Origin: Argentina anserina | Taxonomy: Eukaryota; Streptophyta; Magnoliopsida; Rosales; Rosaceae | NCBI RefSeq assembly: GCF_933775445.1 | Contig: NC_065874.1 | Coordinates: 5,413,001 to 5,477,000 of the forward strand | Reading direction: 5' to 3' | DNA: 64,000 nucleotides | Shown here: one piece after another, positions 48,158 through 61,664 of the stretch | Position numbering within the stretch: position 1 is the first letter of the stretch | Layout of the letters: each line of letters starts with the position of its first letter | Position numbers and translations under genes: made by a program | Notes under the pieces: model-generated | The model's input: the letters and a program-made list of their open reading frames with translations, nothing else | The model's database searches: none | What the model was told of the DNA's origin: nothing

Positions 48158-51100
48158 CGTTATCAACACTTTTGTTCTTAAGTGTCTGAGCGACGAGGCC
48201 ACTACTAGAAAAATAAAACTCTAGTCCTAAAATCTTTCCCCCGGCAACCTACTTACGTGTATTGCCGGAAAATTAGATTAGAAACTAACAAATTATCGTC
48301 GAAAAAAAAAAATTCAGATATCGAATCTGCTATGAGCACCCAGTTTTCTTCTCTGGGCACCCTTTGACCTGCAACAGCACCCCGTGCTGGCAACCCGTTA
48401 TTGTTGCTGCTCCTACGTACGTCTTGTTGTCTCTGACGCCTTGTCCTTGGGATCCAAAGTCAACATAGCTCCTTCAAACCGAAGCAACCCAGCGCGTCTT
48501 GTTGGACCCGGAATCGTCACCACCATCAAGCAGACCGATGATGCCCGTTTCTGGCATCCTCCCCAGTCGTCTCCCTCTGTCAACGGTCGTCCTTGTATAC
48601 TAACGTCGTTTTTGATGTCACACAGCCTCAATGACTTTTCTGCCCCAAAGTCGACTTAGTCTTCCCAATAGCAACTTGCACCGGACGACGCCAGCGACGA
48701 CCTCCGTATGTAGCATCTAAAGATCCGCGTCTGCACTGCCCCAACCCAAATCGTTTCCTCGACCCGAATTTTTAAGATCTGCCTTGAGACTGAACCCGAC
48801 CCCGCCCAGCAACCTTTTGGGCATCAAGACCTCAGAACCATATAGCCTCTCCTGGCTCTTTTTTCTTTTTTCTTTTCCTATTTATTTATTTGTTTCTATC
48901 ATGTTTTACCTACGTTTCCGGCTGTTTTGGCCACCTTCCGGTTCATTTCCGACGTTCCCGGAAACACTGCCCGGTTCTTGCCGGCGATTCCTATCGGATA
49001 TGAAGTCCGGTCTCCTAATCGGCCAGATTACGGCTGCCGGCGGCTGATTTTCGATCACCGACGCCACTGGTTTTCCATAGAGTTTTCTGGCGATTCTTCG
49101 CCGTTTTGTTTTTGTTTTTCCGGCATATTTCCAACATTCTTTGTTGAACTGTTTTCTCGCCAAAGTTTTATTCGGTTTTGAGTTATTTGGACATGGTTAT
49201 CTGGTTTTCTTCAAGTCGTTTCATAGTTCAAACAATTTTATTATTATTGGTGATCACCCGCACCAATTGGATGGTTTTTACCACCCTCATTGTTTAATAT
49301 TCAACTGCTCCAATACCATATTTTTCCAACTCTTAAGTTGAAGAATGTAATTCTATTGCCATGTGATAAATTCGATATGGTTATACTATTTGTTTTCAAT
49401 CCTCTTTCTGACAATGTCCTATGGGGTATTGCTTGGAATTGTTCCCCGTGTCGCTGACTCTCTTAATTTATTTTGATGATGTTCTGCGGCGAAGTCGAGT
49501 GTCTTGCTGATTGTGTAACCACCCACACTGTTCCACGGGAGAGGTAGTTGTTTTACGAATCTCGTGCGGAGATTGTATTTTATATTTTCGTGTCTTGCTA
49601 AGTTTTAAAGGCCATACATGCCAATAATTTTCATCTGCATATGTATTTTGAAAATGGAGAGGAATATCTTTGTTAAAAATTCAGAAATTGGTTGCACGCA
49701 ACCCGGCAGCTGCTCCCACAGCAGCCCTTGTAGCTGCCCGCAAGCTCCCCTGCACGGCCTCCTGACAAAACATACTTAATTGATGACTCTTATTGTCAAT
49801 TTTCTCACGTGAAGACTCCAATTGAGCATATTTCATTCTTACAACGTATTTAAGATGTCATTTATGGACTTATTCAACCAAGAATGCGGACCTTCTAAGT
49901 ATTTTAGGGTATTGGTTGATGCAACGACGCGTTGGTCACACGTCGCTTTGCTCTCAACAAGGAATGATGCATTTGCTAAGTTTTTAGCTATGATCATCAT
50001 ACTAAGGGCTCACCACTCTTCTTATTCTCTCAAATCTATTCGATTGGATACCGTTAGAGAGTTTACCTCCAAGACTTTTGATGATTTCGTTTTGCATATC
50101 TACTGGGATCATCGTTGAACATATAATTCCTCATGTTCATTCACATAACGATCTAGTAGAGGTTCGGCCTTGGTTATGGGTACTAACCTACCGGTCTTTG
50201 CATGTGGATATGTAATGATGTTGCATGCAGCGACACTTATTCGTGTCAAGACCCACAACTCAACAAGCGTTTAGTGCGTATCAGATGGTTACTGGATACG
50301 GTCTCAACATTCTTTTCACTAACGCCTATTTGGTGACGTTGTTTATGTGCCTCCATTTTAATATCTCAAATGGGTCTACATGAGACGATTAAGTATTTTG
50401 GTTGGTTATGAATCACCAACATTTGTTTGTTATTTCCAATGTATAACCGTGGATCTCTATCCTGTGATATTAGCAAACGGTCATTTTGATGAGACATACT
50501 TCTCGTCGTTAGAGGAAGATATAGAATGCTCACATTCCGGTTTAACGTCAGGAATTGACGTGGTGTGGCACTATGTCTCATTAAGATCCCGCACTACTCT
50601 AAATTAGCAAGAAGTGCAACACATTATCGTCCTCCATAAAGTCAAAGATTCGATGCTCGATGACTTTACCGATATTACGAAAATGACGAGATCACACATG
50701 AATGTTGTGATGTGTTGGTAAGATTGGAACGCTCAGAATATGAAAGATTTTCATATGACCTGGTCCTAGCACTGTTGGCACCATCTCTGACAGTGGGAAT
50801 GAAGTCGGCGATGACACCGTTGTACGATGGGGTGTTGTCGACGCCCGTGGTATTGCACCACAAAACTAGGGTGACAAATACAAATATGGACTAATAAGGG
50901 TCATAACTTCGGTCTTGGCTCCTACCTAGATGAGGGGGAGACCATCAAATTTTTTAGGATTAAAACTAGAAAGAAGCGAGGTGCGTAGGCACAAGTATTT
51001 CGCCAATCATCAAGAGATATTCTCTAAACATGTGTATCAACTAAGTTTATGTGGGACGCTACAAACTCCTTTTGTTGATGTTAGAGAAGAATATAAATCT

Positions 51101-52638
51101 CTCAAATTGATCGTATAAGCGTGCACGTGTGTTTAATGGATTGATCTTCCATGATTAATGATGTATTCTCTTATGCTCTTATTCCGTTGTAAAGTAACAA
51201 CAATGAGCATCTTGACCGAAGTGGAAAGAATCAATACATGCTGAACTAGACTTGTTATGTTAGTCTTTATTCGTAAGTGTAATGAGAAGATGAAGTCATG
51301 CGATATTTGCAGGACTTATGGTGCAAATATTGTCTCATTATCCTATTATTAATTACGATGAGTTATATTCTCTCGTAATAGACATGATTTTTTTTCGTTA
51401 CTTAATCAGTAGTAGTATCCATGAAAACTGATTTACAGCATATAATAGTGATCATAGCATATCTATAAAAATGGATCTTGACACAAATATAAAAGTGCAT
51501 GTAGGACCTTAATTGCTTAATTAAATGCCTCCAGACCACGGAGAGCTTATGCAGCCAGATTGTTACGTTCGAGTGAACGTAGTACAATCGGTTATAAGAA
51601 CTTTTACCCATACATGTTCATATGGAAGCCAATTCTAGACTCTCTATTCCGTCTAAGTAAAGATGATGAAGAGATTCAATGAGCTATATATTCATACATG
51701 TAAGTGTTGTTGGGACACTATTGCTTTCATCATGATGTGATTAACTACGCGTTAGTGTTATTGTTGACACTGGTAGCGTATAGGATATGTATGATTCCGT
51801 TTCAGACCAATATCAGTCATTCATTGGTCAATTCCCCCATTCCTTTATGAAAAACACATTGAATGTGACAAATCATAATCTGTCCAGTTTCGTAGGTCAA
51901 CTTCATCGAAACCTACAGAATAACTCACTCAATGAAATATGGTAAACTTGGTACTGTTGAAAAGGTCTATGTGTCTACTTTCTAGGCACACCAACCATTC
52001 GTTCATAGTTATCATATTGAGTGAGTTATGGACTTTTTAGAAAAGTATGACAATTCTGTCCGAGAATTTGCAAGTCAGTCAATTTCGACAAAGCACTGTG
52101 AACTGCTCCGATCGAATTAGGTTGTGAATGTTTTTGGAAAGTCACGGGTGTCTACTTTCCAGAACATTTTACGGTTCATTGATACCTATTGTGACGAAGA
52201 AGTTATGGTTGTTTAAGTGAGTGAATGTCAGCACATAATCTGATTTTCATTGCAAACTTTTGTTTTGAGTTGTTATGCAATCTTGTTTCCTAAGATATAA
52301 GTTTGGCTCAGTATAACATGTATGATCTAAGGATATATGGCTAGATAAATGATTAATCATTAGTCCAAGACTACTTTTAAGAAGCATGTAATGAACGTTG
52401 TATGCGTTGTTCTTTGTACTCCAAGATTATGACATTAATCAGGGGGAGTTGTTTCGTAGACTTTAGGGAGAGTTTACCTCACATGATGCTATCAAATGTC
52501 GATGGTGCGTTGTGCTCTTTTTCTCCTTCGATCAACCTTTTGTTTTTCACCCAAGATGTTTTTATTTTTCCTGACAAGGTTTTTACCAAGGCAACGTTAT
52601 GTGCACCATGAAACCTAGACATGCGACACAAATGGGAG

Positions 52639-52855
52639 TGTTACGGGATAATTATTATTCTACCCTTGTGTGTGTCTTAGCCTATTTAGGTTTTCTTATT
52701 GAAGTAGATTATGCTATATGTAATAGATATGAATCCATGATTCATTGGGATACTCTGTAAGTAATGTCTATATATATGCCACATTATCAATCAATAAAAG
52801 AGTTACGTTATGTTCAATTACGTTGTTATTATTCTCGTTTCATTATCCTACAACA
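52639..52855 (+). repeat. 3' LTR of copia element
   Basis: 217 bases from TGTTACGGGAT to ATCCTACAACA, preceded by a purine-rich tract and followed by the target duplication GAGTT at 52856-52860. Confidence 0.88.
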
Positions 52856-52860
52856 GAGTT

Positions 52861-53714
52861 GATATTGTCACATTCAAATGTAATAAGATTATCTTTGCCT
52901 GCATTGCAATCTGAAAAAAAAGATCGATTATCAACCATTACGTACGTACATATGAAAATCAAATTGGTGCACATGCAACAAGCAAACTTCACTACAACAA
53001 TCTTCCTCAATATCACCCCCTTATTAACTACTAATGTTTATCAGTGTCTATAAGCTTCTTGACCTCGGTAGATGTGATGTACAAGGAAATTAACGTATAG
53101 TACACTCCAAGTCCCCAGCTTCACCGACTCTATAAGAGGTAGCATAAATCTTCTATTTTTTTGGTGTTAAAGAGTGTGCTTTATAAATTGAACATTCTAT
53201 CAGCTTCCATCTAATTTATCTTATTCATTTAACCCTCCATTACCAAAGGTGTTCATTCGACGCAATTCTTAGTTGATTGAATGAATCGACTAATGACACT
53301 CTCATTTTGTTCTATCATTAAATCTCTTCCCACATAGAGTTTTTTGTTTGTTGCTTGTATGATTTTTCGAGCAAGAAAATTGAAGGGGGAATATCAAATA
53401 TGTACACTTGTATACAACACTTGCCGAAGGGTCACTGGCTTGTGCAGAGAATCAATCATTTAATTATTCCAAAATGGTCAGCTCTAGACTCGTGAGAGAC
53501 CTTCACAAAGTTCAGTGTAAGAGAGTCCGAGGAGCCAAACCCAAACTCCAAACCCGTCCTTTCGACCACTCCGAAGGATCACTCAAACACCCATTTCGTC
53601 AACAACTCGTCTCCTTCGATTTTGCATGATCTAAGTTCCACCCCCAACTCCTCCTTATATTAACTCCTTGTTGGTCACCCAATACCATTCTTGATCCAAT
53701 CATTGTCTCATTTG
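52861..53714. other. Intergenic DNA and promoter/leader of the reductase gene
   Basis: No gene was recognised. The last 80 bases contain a TATA-like 'ccttatattaac' at about 53655 that could place transcription start close before the ATG at 53715. Confidence 0.4.
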
Positions 53715-56411
53715 ATGGCTCTCTCTCAGGTAAAGTCAGCCCCTATGTTTCAGATTTTTGGGTTTTGATTGATTGTGCTTTTTGATGATAAAGGTTGAGG
53801 CTTTGAATGATTTTTTGCTTACCCAGTTGGCAATAAGATTGATTATGGTGGTTCTGATGTTGGGTTTGTATTGAGTTTGGTTGCAGGTTTCACTTGGTGC
53901 TACTGTTCCTGTCGGAAGTGATTTATCTCTTAGAAGATCTGTGTTCAAGGTTTGATTTTTCTCTTTTGTTGGGTGTTTGTGATCAACTAGAGCTGTTTGT
54001 TAATTTCTGATTGTGCTAAACATTGAGGCTTTTTTGTGTTTCAATTGCTATGAACTGTGAAGTTGGAATCTTGAGGCTTGTCAATGTGGTGTTAATTGTG
54101 AAGGTTTTTCACTTTGTATAGTTTCATTTGTGGACATAATTTTTGGGTTATCACTTATCAGCAGATTTGGAATGCTGCATACTGCTTCTTGGTTTCTCAG
54201 CTGGAAACATGAAAGCTCTGTTATAGATTTCTGGGTGCCCAGACTTTATTTGTCTTCAGCTGTTAATTTGCTCTTTTGTCTCACAATCTCAAGTGTGCTG
54301 TAGCATAAATTTCATAGTTTCCCAAGTGTAAAACCAATTGCAGATGTTGCTTTCGACTGTGATGTTAATGCTCTCTTGGGTGCTTTTAGCTGTCACTTTC
54401 AAAGTGCTTGTTTGAAATACATTAATTGCTTAAGATATCTTTTTTGTAATACTTATGGATGACATTTCTATTGAATTAGAAAGTTTCATTAAGTTTTTAT
54501 CACACAGCTTGCATTCTGATGCTTATTTTGAACCAAGGTTTATAGTTCTTGTTTGTATGTTATTACAGTTTACCTGAAAATTGAGTTCCAATTTATCACG
54601 TGTTGTGGTTTACTCAGGTATTGGTTATTCTCTAAATCTGCTTGTAATTTCATTGCAGGCACAAAGCGTAAACTTTAGTGATAAATCATGGGCACCTGTT
54701 TTACCATTGGACTTGAAAACAAAGAGTGGGAGTCTACGAAACCAGCGCATAATATGCATGTCAGTGCAACAAGCAAGTGCACCAAAAGTTGCTGTGTCTC
54801 CCTTAGAACTTGACAATGCTACAGAACCCCCGCTGAATTTATACAAGCCTAGAGAACCTTATACCGCAACCATTGTTTCTGTGGAGAGAATTGTAGGCTC
54901 GAAGGCTCCTGGAGAAACTTGCCATATAGTGATCGATCATGGTGGTAATGTTCCCTACTGGGAAGGACAAAGTTATGGTGTAATTCCTCCTGTAAGTAAC
55001 TAATTGCATAACACTTATGGCTTAATACAATCAAACATTTTGGAAAAATTTAATTGAGAAAGATTTAGTTATGTTGCTTTCGTAAACCAACTTAGTTAGG
55101 TGATCTGGTGATGAAATGTAATACTGCCCTTCTCCTGTTCCATTCCCTTGCCTCTGGATCTTCAGTTCAGTTATGATTTGAAATATAAAGGCTGTTGGTA
55201 GAATTTCAGCCCCATCGACAGATGGGACTACACCAAATACCGTGCTTTGTAGTGTCTAATTGTTTTAACTTGAATAACAGGGTGAAAACCCAAAGAAACC
55301 TGGGGCTCCACACAATGTCCGTCTTTACTCAATTGCATCGACAAGGTATGGAGACTATTTTGATGGCAAGACAACTAGTCTGTGTGTCCGTCGTGCTGTT
55401 TACTATGACCCAGAGACAGGGAAGGAGGATCCCTCCAAAAATGGAGTATGCAGCAATTATCTATGCAACTCTAAACCCGGAGATAAAATTAAGATCACAG
55501 GTAAGAACCTGATCATTAGAGATAAATTGGACTATTATTACTCTTTGCATGTGAAAAAGAGCCTCTGGCATTGCTAGTATAGATGTCAGATTTGGCTTCA
55601 TCAGTAACTGTGGTGTGAGTGTTAATTTATGTATATTGCTTATTTTCTGAATAAGTAATTAAGATAACCAAATTGAAGATTTAGAATGATTATATCCTTT
55701 TTCTCTTTATTCCCTGATTAGGCAGAGTTATCCCTGGAGTTTGTTATTGTCCTAAACTAATATTCTGTGTTCCGTTAATTATTGATCTGAACATCAAAGA
55801 ATTCATTTGGTGTGTTCCTTACCTTTGATGAATTTAACACTGTTAAGTGTTATTGTTACTCTAGAGGCACTCACTTAATAATTTTAATAACTGTAAAACT
55901 GTATATGGCAGGTCCTGCTGGCAAGATCATGCTCCTTCCTGAAGACAACCCAAATGCCACCCACATTATGATTGCCACCGGCACCGGTGTTGCTCCATAC
56001 AGAGGTTACCTTCGTCGTATGTTCATGGAAGCTGTACCTACATTCAAATTTGGTGGCCTTGCATGGCTGTTCCTTGGAGTGGCCAATACTGACGCCCTCC
56101 TTTATGATGAAGAGTTCAGCAAGTATCTCAAGGACTACCCTGATAATTTCCGGTACGATATAGCACTTAGTAGAGAACAAAAGAACAAGAGAGGAGGAAA
56201 GATGTATGTTCAGGATAAAATTGAAGAATACAGTGATGAGATCTTCAAACTCTTGGATGGTGGGGCACATATTTACTTCTGTGGGCTCAAGGGTATGATG
56301 CCTGGGATTCAAGAAACCTTGAAGAGGGTTGCAGAAGAAAGAGGGGAAAGTTGGGAGGAGAAGCTTTCGCAACTGAAAAAGAACAAGCAGTGGCATGTTG
56401 AAGTTTACTGA
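53715..56411 (+). CDS. RFNR: Ferredoxin-NADP reductase, root-type, plastidic
   Basis: Five coding exons, 53715-53729, 53887-53949, 54659-54991, 55281-55500 and 55912-56411, give 376 residues. The first coding exon is only 15 nt (MALSQ). Residues 1 to about 60 form a Ser-rich plastid transit peptide. The FAD-binding barrel contains RLYSIAS at 151-157. The NADP-binding half has [11 protein letters not shown] from about 232, then FLGVANTD and [12 protein letters not shown]. The protein ends HVEVY, and the C-terminal Tyr stacks on the flavin. Wording such as [17 protein letters not shown] and [25 protein letters not shown] fits the root-type isozyme. That isozyme uses NADPH to reduce ferredoxin for nitrite and glutamate metabolism in non-green plastids. 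Confidence 0.96.
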
Positions 56412-56879
56412 TGAATTGAAACTGCAATACTTCATTTGTGTATGTCTCAAGGAAAATGTTATAGGCTCCTCTATTAGACGATGTGTTTCTCTTTTCTTTT
56501 GTTGTTTTATGTTTTATTGGAGATTTGGGTTCACCCATTCCTTAGCTTTAGATAGGGAACTTGAGGTAGCTATAGGTATTCATCTGTAACCTGAGCCATT
56601 TACTGGTTGCTTGATGTTTCATCCTCTGTCTATGTGGCATTTAAACATTTTCCATTGAATAAACGAAAAGATCTTTTACTTTTACATATAAATTCTGTGC
56701 CCCTTGTCCTGTCAACCATGGAATCGCATTTGCTGTTAGGTGGTTTAAACTTGTACATGCCAGACAACATTGTTCTGAATCAAATGATTCTGTTCTCCTA
56801 ACTTAGCCTTTCGTTGCATTAAATTTCTGTTAAACCATAAATGGGAAGAATACCAAAATTTTCAGGTCACCATCTTCTG
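56412..56879. other. 3' UTR of the reductase gene and spacer
   Basis: About 250 bases of T-rich sequence with possible polyadenylation signals (ttgaataaac at about 56655) follow the stop codon. No other gene was seen. Confidence 0.5.
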
Positions 56880-58310
56880 CGTCTCATAAATACTCCCTCA
56901 GTCCCTCTTGCTTACCATCGTCTTCTGAAGTCTCAAACAAATTGGCATCTGAAATTTCAACCGTGCCATCTGGAAATAAAGAATTTGCAACCCATTGCTT
57001 CACACTCATCTCTCCACCAATTTATTAAATTTTTCTACCAGTATACTACCGAAGCTGTAGACATCCTCTCTTCTTGAAACTATAATTTTCTATTCCATAC
57101 TCTGCAATTTATAGAACTAAAGATAAAAGAGTAAAAAGACCTATATTGAAATTATTGTGGACGACACACATAATCTTTAGACATGGATTGAGCAATAGTG
57201 TATCACCTGGAGCCATATAACCAAGGGTGGCTAGGCTAGGTCTGAGTCATAAAAATGTAGAATGTCCACCACCTAAGAGCATTGCCATGCAACTCATCAA
57301 CCAAAAAAAAAAAGAGCATTGCTATGCCAAAATCAGCAACATGTGAAACCATACCATCATCTAATATTGTGTTGCTTGGCTTCAAATCAGTGGCTGATAT
57401 GCCTTCCATGACCATGATGAAGGCACTCCAATGCTGACGCAACATCGATCACTATATTCAACTACTGCAGGATGTTTAAGAAAACGTTATCGGAATACAA
57501 CCATTTTACAAGACTCTCACATGTAATTCAGTACCACCAAATCATATAGAGAACTTCCCATCCGACAACATGCCTACATATACTGTGCCAAAAGCCCAAA
57601 ACCCCCCGAGCCAACTAACTTGCTTTGACTGTTCCCATTTGTTGCCCTCAGATATTCCAATTGTGAAACTTGTCACCAAAGAGGATTAGTTAATTTCTGT
57701 TGTAGCTTCCACATTCCATTTTCTAAGTAGCATCCTCATCGATCCGATGCCTACTACGGGTACTATTGCAGAAAAGATGCCTATGATAATTAATATACTT
57801 TGAGAAAGATCTTCCAGGTGCTTTAGTTGTGCAAGCTTGCACCACAGACTGCACCATTTAGGATGAACGAATTGGAAGAGAAGTTTGCAAAAGGTCCTCC
57901 AGTTAAAATTCCTCCCTGGAGTTTGTTGATAGACATGCAAATTCAGGAGATTGGAGATGCGAGAAAGCTTCTAGCTAGAGACTTCGGAACGACTGAAAGA
58001 TTGTTGTTGGATAAATCCAGAAATTATAGCCTTCAGGAGTTCCCAAATGAACTAGGAAGGTTGCCTATAAATTTGTTGTTTGCCAAGGGGAGTGACTGAG
58101 TGAGACCAAATTTTGAAGACCCCCAAAGCTGCTCGGCATAGAACCTGTTAAATGATTAACTGTTTGATAACCCTATATCTGCCAGAACTTCCTACTTGCC
58201 AACATTTTTTTGGGAGAGTTCACTTAAACTATTGGATGAGATCCTTTACAACAAGATGTATTTAGGTTCCCACAAGGAAGAAGGTACTCAAGGTAGTGTG
58301 GAAATCAACA
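56880..58310 (-). pseudogene. LRR receptor-like kinase relic (LRR-XII/EFR-Xa21-like)
   Basis: Reading the minus strand from about 58300 downward in changing frames gives the last LRRs (SMPSSFGGLQNLVSLS; LANNKFIGNLPSSFGNS; FLDLSNNNLS) and the typical post-LRR block GGPFANFSSNSFILNGAVCG. A membrane segment (SILIIIGIFSAIVPVVGIG) follows, then kinase pieces: DLKPSNTILDDGMVSHVADFG, LATLGYMAP, DVYSFGSILVEKF, and a C-terminal MSVKQWVANSLFPDG ... ISDANL. Stops and frameshifts are frequent, most of the ectodomain and the N-lobe are missing, and HCDLKPSN is degraded to ATDLKPSN. Functional relatives are immune receptors of around 1000 residues. This is a dead remnant. Confidence 0.85.
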
Positions 58311-58397
58311 TATTAGCCTTTTGGGTATACACACAGATGATCTCTGTACAATAGATTAATGTGACAATATATATACCTAACAAAAAAAGATAATTCA

Positions 58398-59372
58398 ACA
58401 AAATAGGAGTGAGACTCTTAGAAAGTTGGCATAAAAAAGCTCCCAAAATATCGGAGCAATTTTCTCTAGGTTTTTTTGAGTAGGGCGGCAATGGCTTTCG
58501 TCCTCGTCACTAGGCGGACTCTCTCCCGTGGGCAGGCGGGGCTATGGTGGTTTTGTGTTCCTTTCCTCCAAATCGGAAGCGGCGGAGTTTGATCCTTTTG
58601 TTATCCTGCACAGCGACATTGTTTGGGTTGGAGGTGAGTCTTCTAGGCTACTCTCTTGTACCCTAATCGCACCTTGTTTATGCTGGCATTGGAGGCTGGT
58701 TTCAATTTGCCCAGATCTCCCGTCCTCTGTTTCCAAGAAGCGGTGACTCACTTCTCAAGGACCTTGGGGAACGCTGATCAATTTGCATCGACTGGTTTGG
58801 TGATAGGCGGTGATTCCGCTCAATGGTGGAGGGTCGGGTTAGACCACCGGTGATGGTTAGCGGAGAATTTCTCTGTTAGGCCATATGGCTGGCTTAGGTG
58901 GTTGGGTGGGCTTAAGATGTGGGCTAATCGGTTGGGGTGTATTGTCCCCTTGTTTGGCCATTTCCTTTGTTTCATCTATTTCACTTGGGCCATGTACGAC
59001 TTAAGTCACTCACAGTCATAATTTGAAGTTGCTTGTGGAGAATAAAGGTTGTGCGGTTCTATTGTCTGCATTTAGTATTCTAGCTTTGTTAGGAAGATCC
59101 TCCTCTAAACCTAGCGTTCTCGAATTAAGCATGGTCGAGTACACAATTGATGTTCGGCTTGGCATTTTGTTTTGATTCGTAAGACATGTTTAGTGGAGTT
59201 TATTTAAGCTTTGTTGTTTTTTGAAATATTTAGTTTGTGTATGTGTTACGTGTGCCGTTATTTCCTTTTTTAGATAAGTAGCTTGGGGTGGTTTGTCACC
59301 CTATTGCTTGACCCTTGTGGTCGCATGACATTGTCGCCAATGAATTCGATTCATTTCCCTAAAAAAGTAATA
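58398..59372 (+). mobile_element. Possible non-LTR (LINE/SINE-like) insertion
   Basis: The 12-base sequence ataattcaacaa occurs just before this segment (about 58390-58401) and again directly after it (about 59362-59373). The segment ends 'ttcatttccctaaaaaagta', a short A-rich tail as left by target-primed reverse transcription. Base composition is GC-richer than the flanks at 58.48-58.9 kb. The ORF at 58528-58746 matches nothing I know, and no reverse transcriptase is visible. It would be a truncated or non-autonomous copy. Boundaries are uncertain by a few bases. Confidence 0.5.
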
Positions 59373-59986
59373 ATAATTCAACAAGAACAAGATACCTCAC
59401 GACATGAAACACTTACTAAATTAAGATTTTTTTTATAAGTTAAAAGGGTAGATTAGACTTATACAAAAATGAAAATTAATAATAATAGATGATTTTTGGT
59501 GTAGAATGAAAGAGAAAATAAGTGTGGACTTAGATTCAAAGAAGTGTTTTTTATTGGGTTTAACTCTAATTTTCTCGTGTATTTATATATATGGAGATTC
59601 TATTCATACCTCCTAAAATGGTACTTAGACCTTCTTTTGTTCCTAGATAGTTTTGACTTTGTCAATGCATATGAAATTACCAAAAAATAATTCTTAACTT
59701 ATCTATTCTAAATTACAAATGTATATAATTATCCTTTTATATTTATTGCTAGAAAATCCCAAAATGAGATATCAAATTGCATAAAAAGATTTAATTGATT
59801 ACCTTCTTTTTTGATAAACATCATAAGTCAAAAATTAAATGTAGATGATTAACATCAAATTGAATGTAGACGATTTAATGTATAAACTACATGAGTTATA
59901 AACTTTGATTTGAGTCAAAGAACAAAATTCGTTCATTAGAAGTTAAAATATTTCACATACGTTGATATTAATTCTTGGTGAGTTGC

Positions 59987-60044
<58 letters not shown>
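59987..60044. repeat. (AT)n(GT)n microsatellite
   Basis: About 10 AT units followed by about 16 TG units and a short TA run. It is a likely polymorphic marker. Confidence 0.95.
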
Positions 60045-61659
60045 CAGTGAATGAAAAAAATTAGTCTACCAATTTTATTATGAATTTATAAAATGAGTGA
60101 AAAAGTGAAATAATTTGAGAAGATAGTTTGTGTGATTATTATATATTTTCCAAGTTGTATATAATAAATGAATTTGAAATAGAATAGGAAAGAAATTAAT
60201 TGATAATAATCTGATTTAATATACCAAATTAGATATTGGGCATTTTAAGAGAACTATAGAAGTCTAAATATCATTTTAGGTATTTATAAAAACAAAATGG
60301 AAGTCCACTGAGTAAGGTCTAAATACCAGTTTTAAAGGTATGAATTGAAACTCTCTTATATATAAGCATACATACACAAGGTATATGCTACTACTGATTG
60401 AAGAGTCAAGTGCTTAGTATAGAAATTAGAAAATATATTGAAGATTTAATGTGCATCTTCTTTTATGTCAATAGTCAATACGATTTGATCAATTGTACTT
60501 TTGATGCTATGTCTAATATAATGCCGTCTACGTCTACGGTACCTTTATGCGTAATTCTTGTTTTTATTTGTTTAACTAGCCGATAAAAATAAAATCTTCA
60601 AACGTAGTGAAATTTTTGGATCAACAAATAAACCTGCATGTGTGTGGATTCAGTATATTTTCTTAAATCTTCAAATAAGTTTTAGAGATGAGATATATTG
60701 TTACTATATATATTATGTTACGAACTACAATTGGAATAGGGTGGATGCATATGTTATCCTTCTCTCTCATCTAGGTTGGCAATGAATTTCTTAAACTTAT
60801 CAGTCTTGTCCTCAACTCTCTAATGATGGTGATTGGGGCTGTAAACCCATTATTTGATTCCTTATATTTCATGAGTCTGTTTGCCACATTCATCCATTTA
60901 GTGCAAGGGTGTCACTATGATTGATTGCACCCTTGAATTTCAAAAGCTAATGCAAGCCGTTTCATCCAATGTAAGTTTTTAAGGCTTGGCCAGCTTGGAG
61001 AAAAGAAAAACCGTGTAATAGGGATACAACTAATAGGTGGATAAAATCTATTTCAATAGTGGTAGAGCTATGTGAAACTGTGAATAAACTTTGTCAACAT
61101 AGGCAACCACCACCCTGCTTTCAGGCTGGAATTTATAGATCTTTTTTTTTGAAGCACACAAATTGAAAGCAGCATTGTTTTACACTTTATTTCATCAATG
61201 AAGCATTGACATTTCCTCTAGATAAACAAAGAAACAGGAAGGAAGAAACATATTTAATCAATTAGAGATTTGAAAATGTTTCTTATAATGTCTATCATTT
61301 ACAGAATTCCTAGAAGGTCAATGGTATACATTAACATCATGATATGAATAAACTTTGGGATGACCAAGTAAAATGTTTCAGAAAAATCACACCTTCTATT
61401 TCGAAATGAGGACATTTACAGTTAGAAGAAACTTCTTCTCACATGTTTTTGTAGTTGGCAGTTGGAAGCAACAGTGTTTTCATAACATCAGAACTGAGAA
61501 GAAGAAAGGTACGGTCTTATTTGGACCGCGTTTAATTATGCGCGACGTGGATGTCCTTCCATGTCATCATTTATCAATTCCAATTTTAGAGAAAATAATT
61601 AAAAGTAAAACAAGACGCGCAGTTGTAATTTGTATCATCAAAGCATTCAACAATCATCT

Positions 61660-61664
<5 letters not shown>

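Larger units (their letters stand above)
47938..52855 (+). mobile_element. Decayed Ty1/copia LTR retrotransposon
   Basis: The 4918-bp element has LTRs at 47938-48157 and 52639-52855 and is flanked by the 5-bp duplication GAGTT. LTRs begin TGTT and end CAACA. The sequence after the 5' LTR (cgttatcaacac) looks like a primer-binding site, and 'aaatgggag' before the 3' LTR is the purine tract. Integrase remains at about 49840-50120 (FRVLVDATTRWSHVALLSTRN, KSIRLDTVREFTSKTFDD) and 50380-50550 (VGYESPT, FDETYF). Shifted reverse-transcriptase remnants lie further on (for example FFRYLIS near 51390). Many stops and frameshifts show that it is inactive. The LTRs differ at many sites, so the insertion is old. 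Confidence 0.88.

Noticed and set aside
48384..49181. Several frames of 70-90 residues on both strands.
   Set aside because: They lie in the degraded interior of the copia element and show no gag, protease or host-domain pattern.
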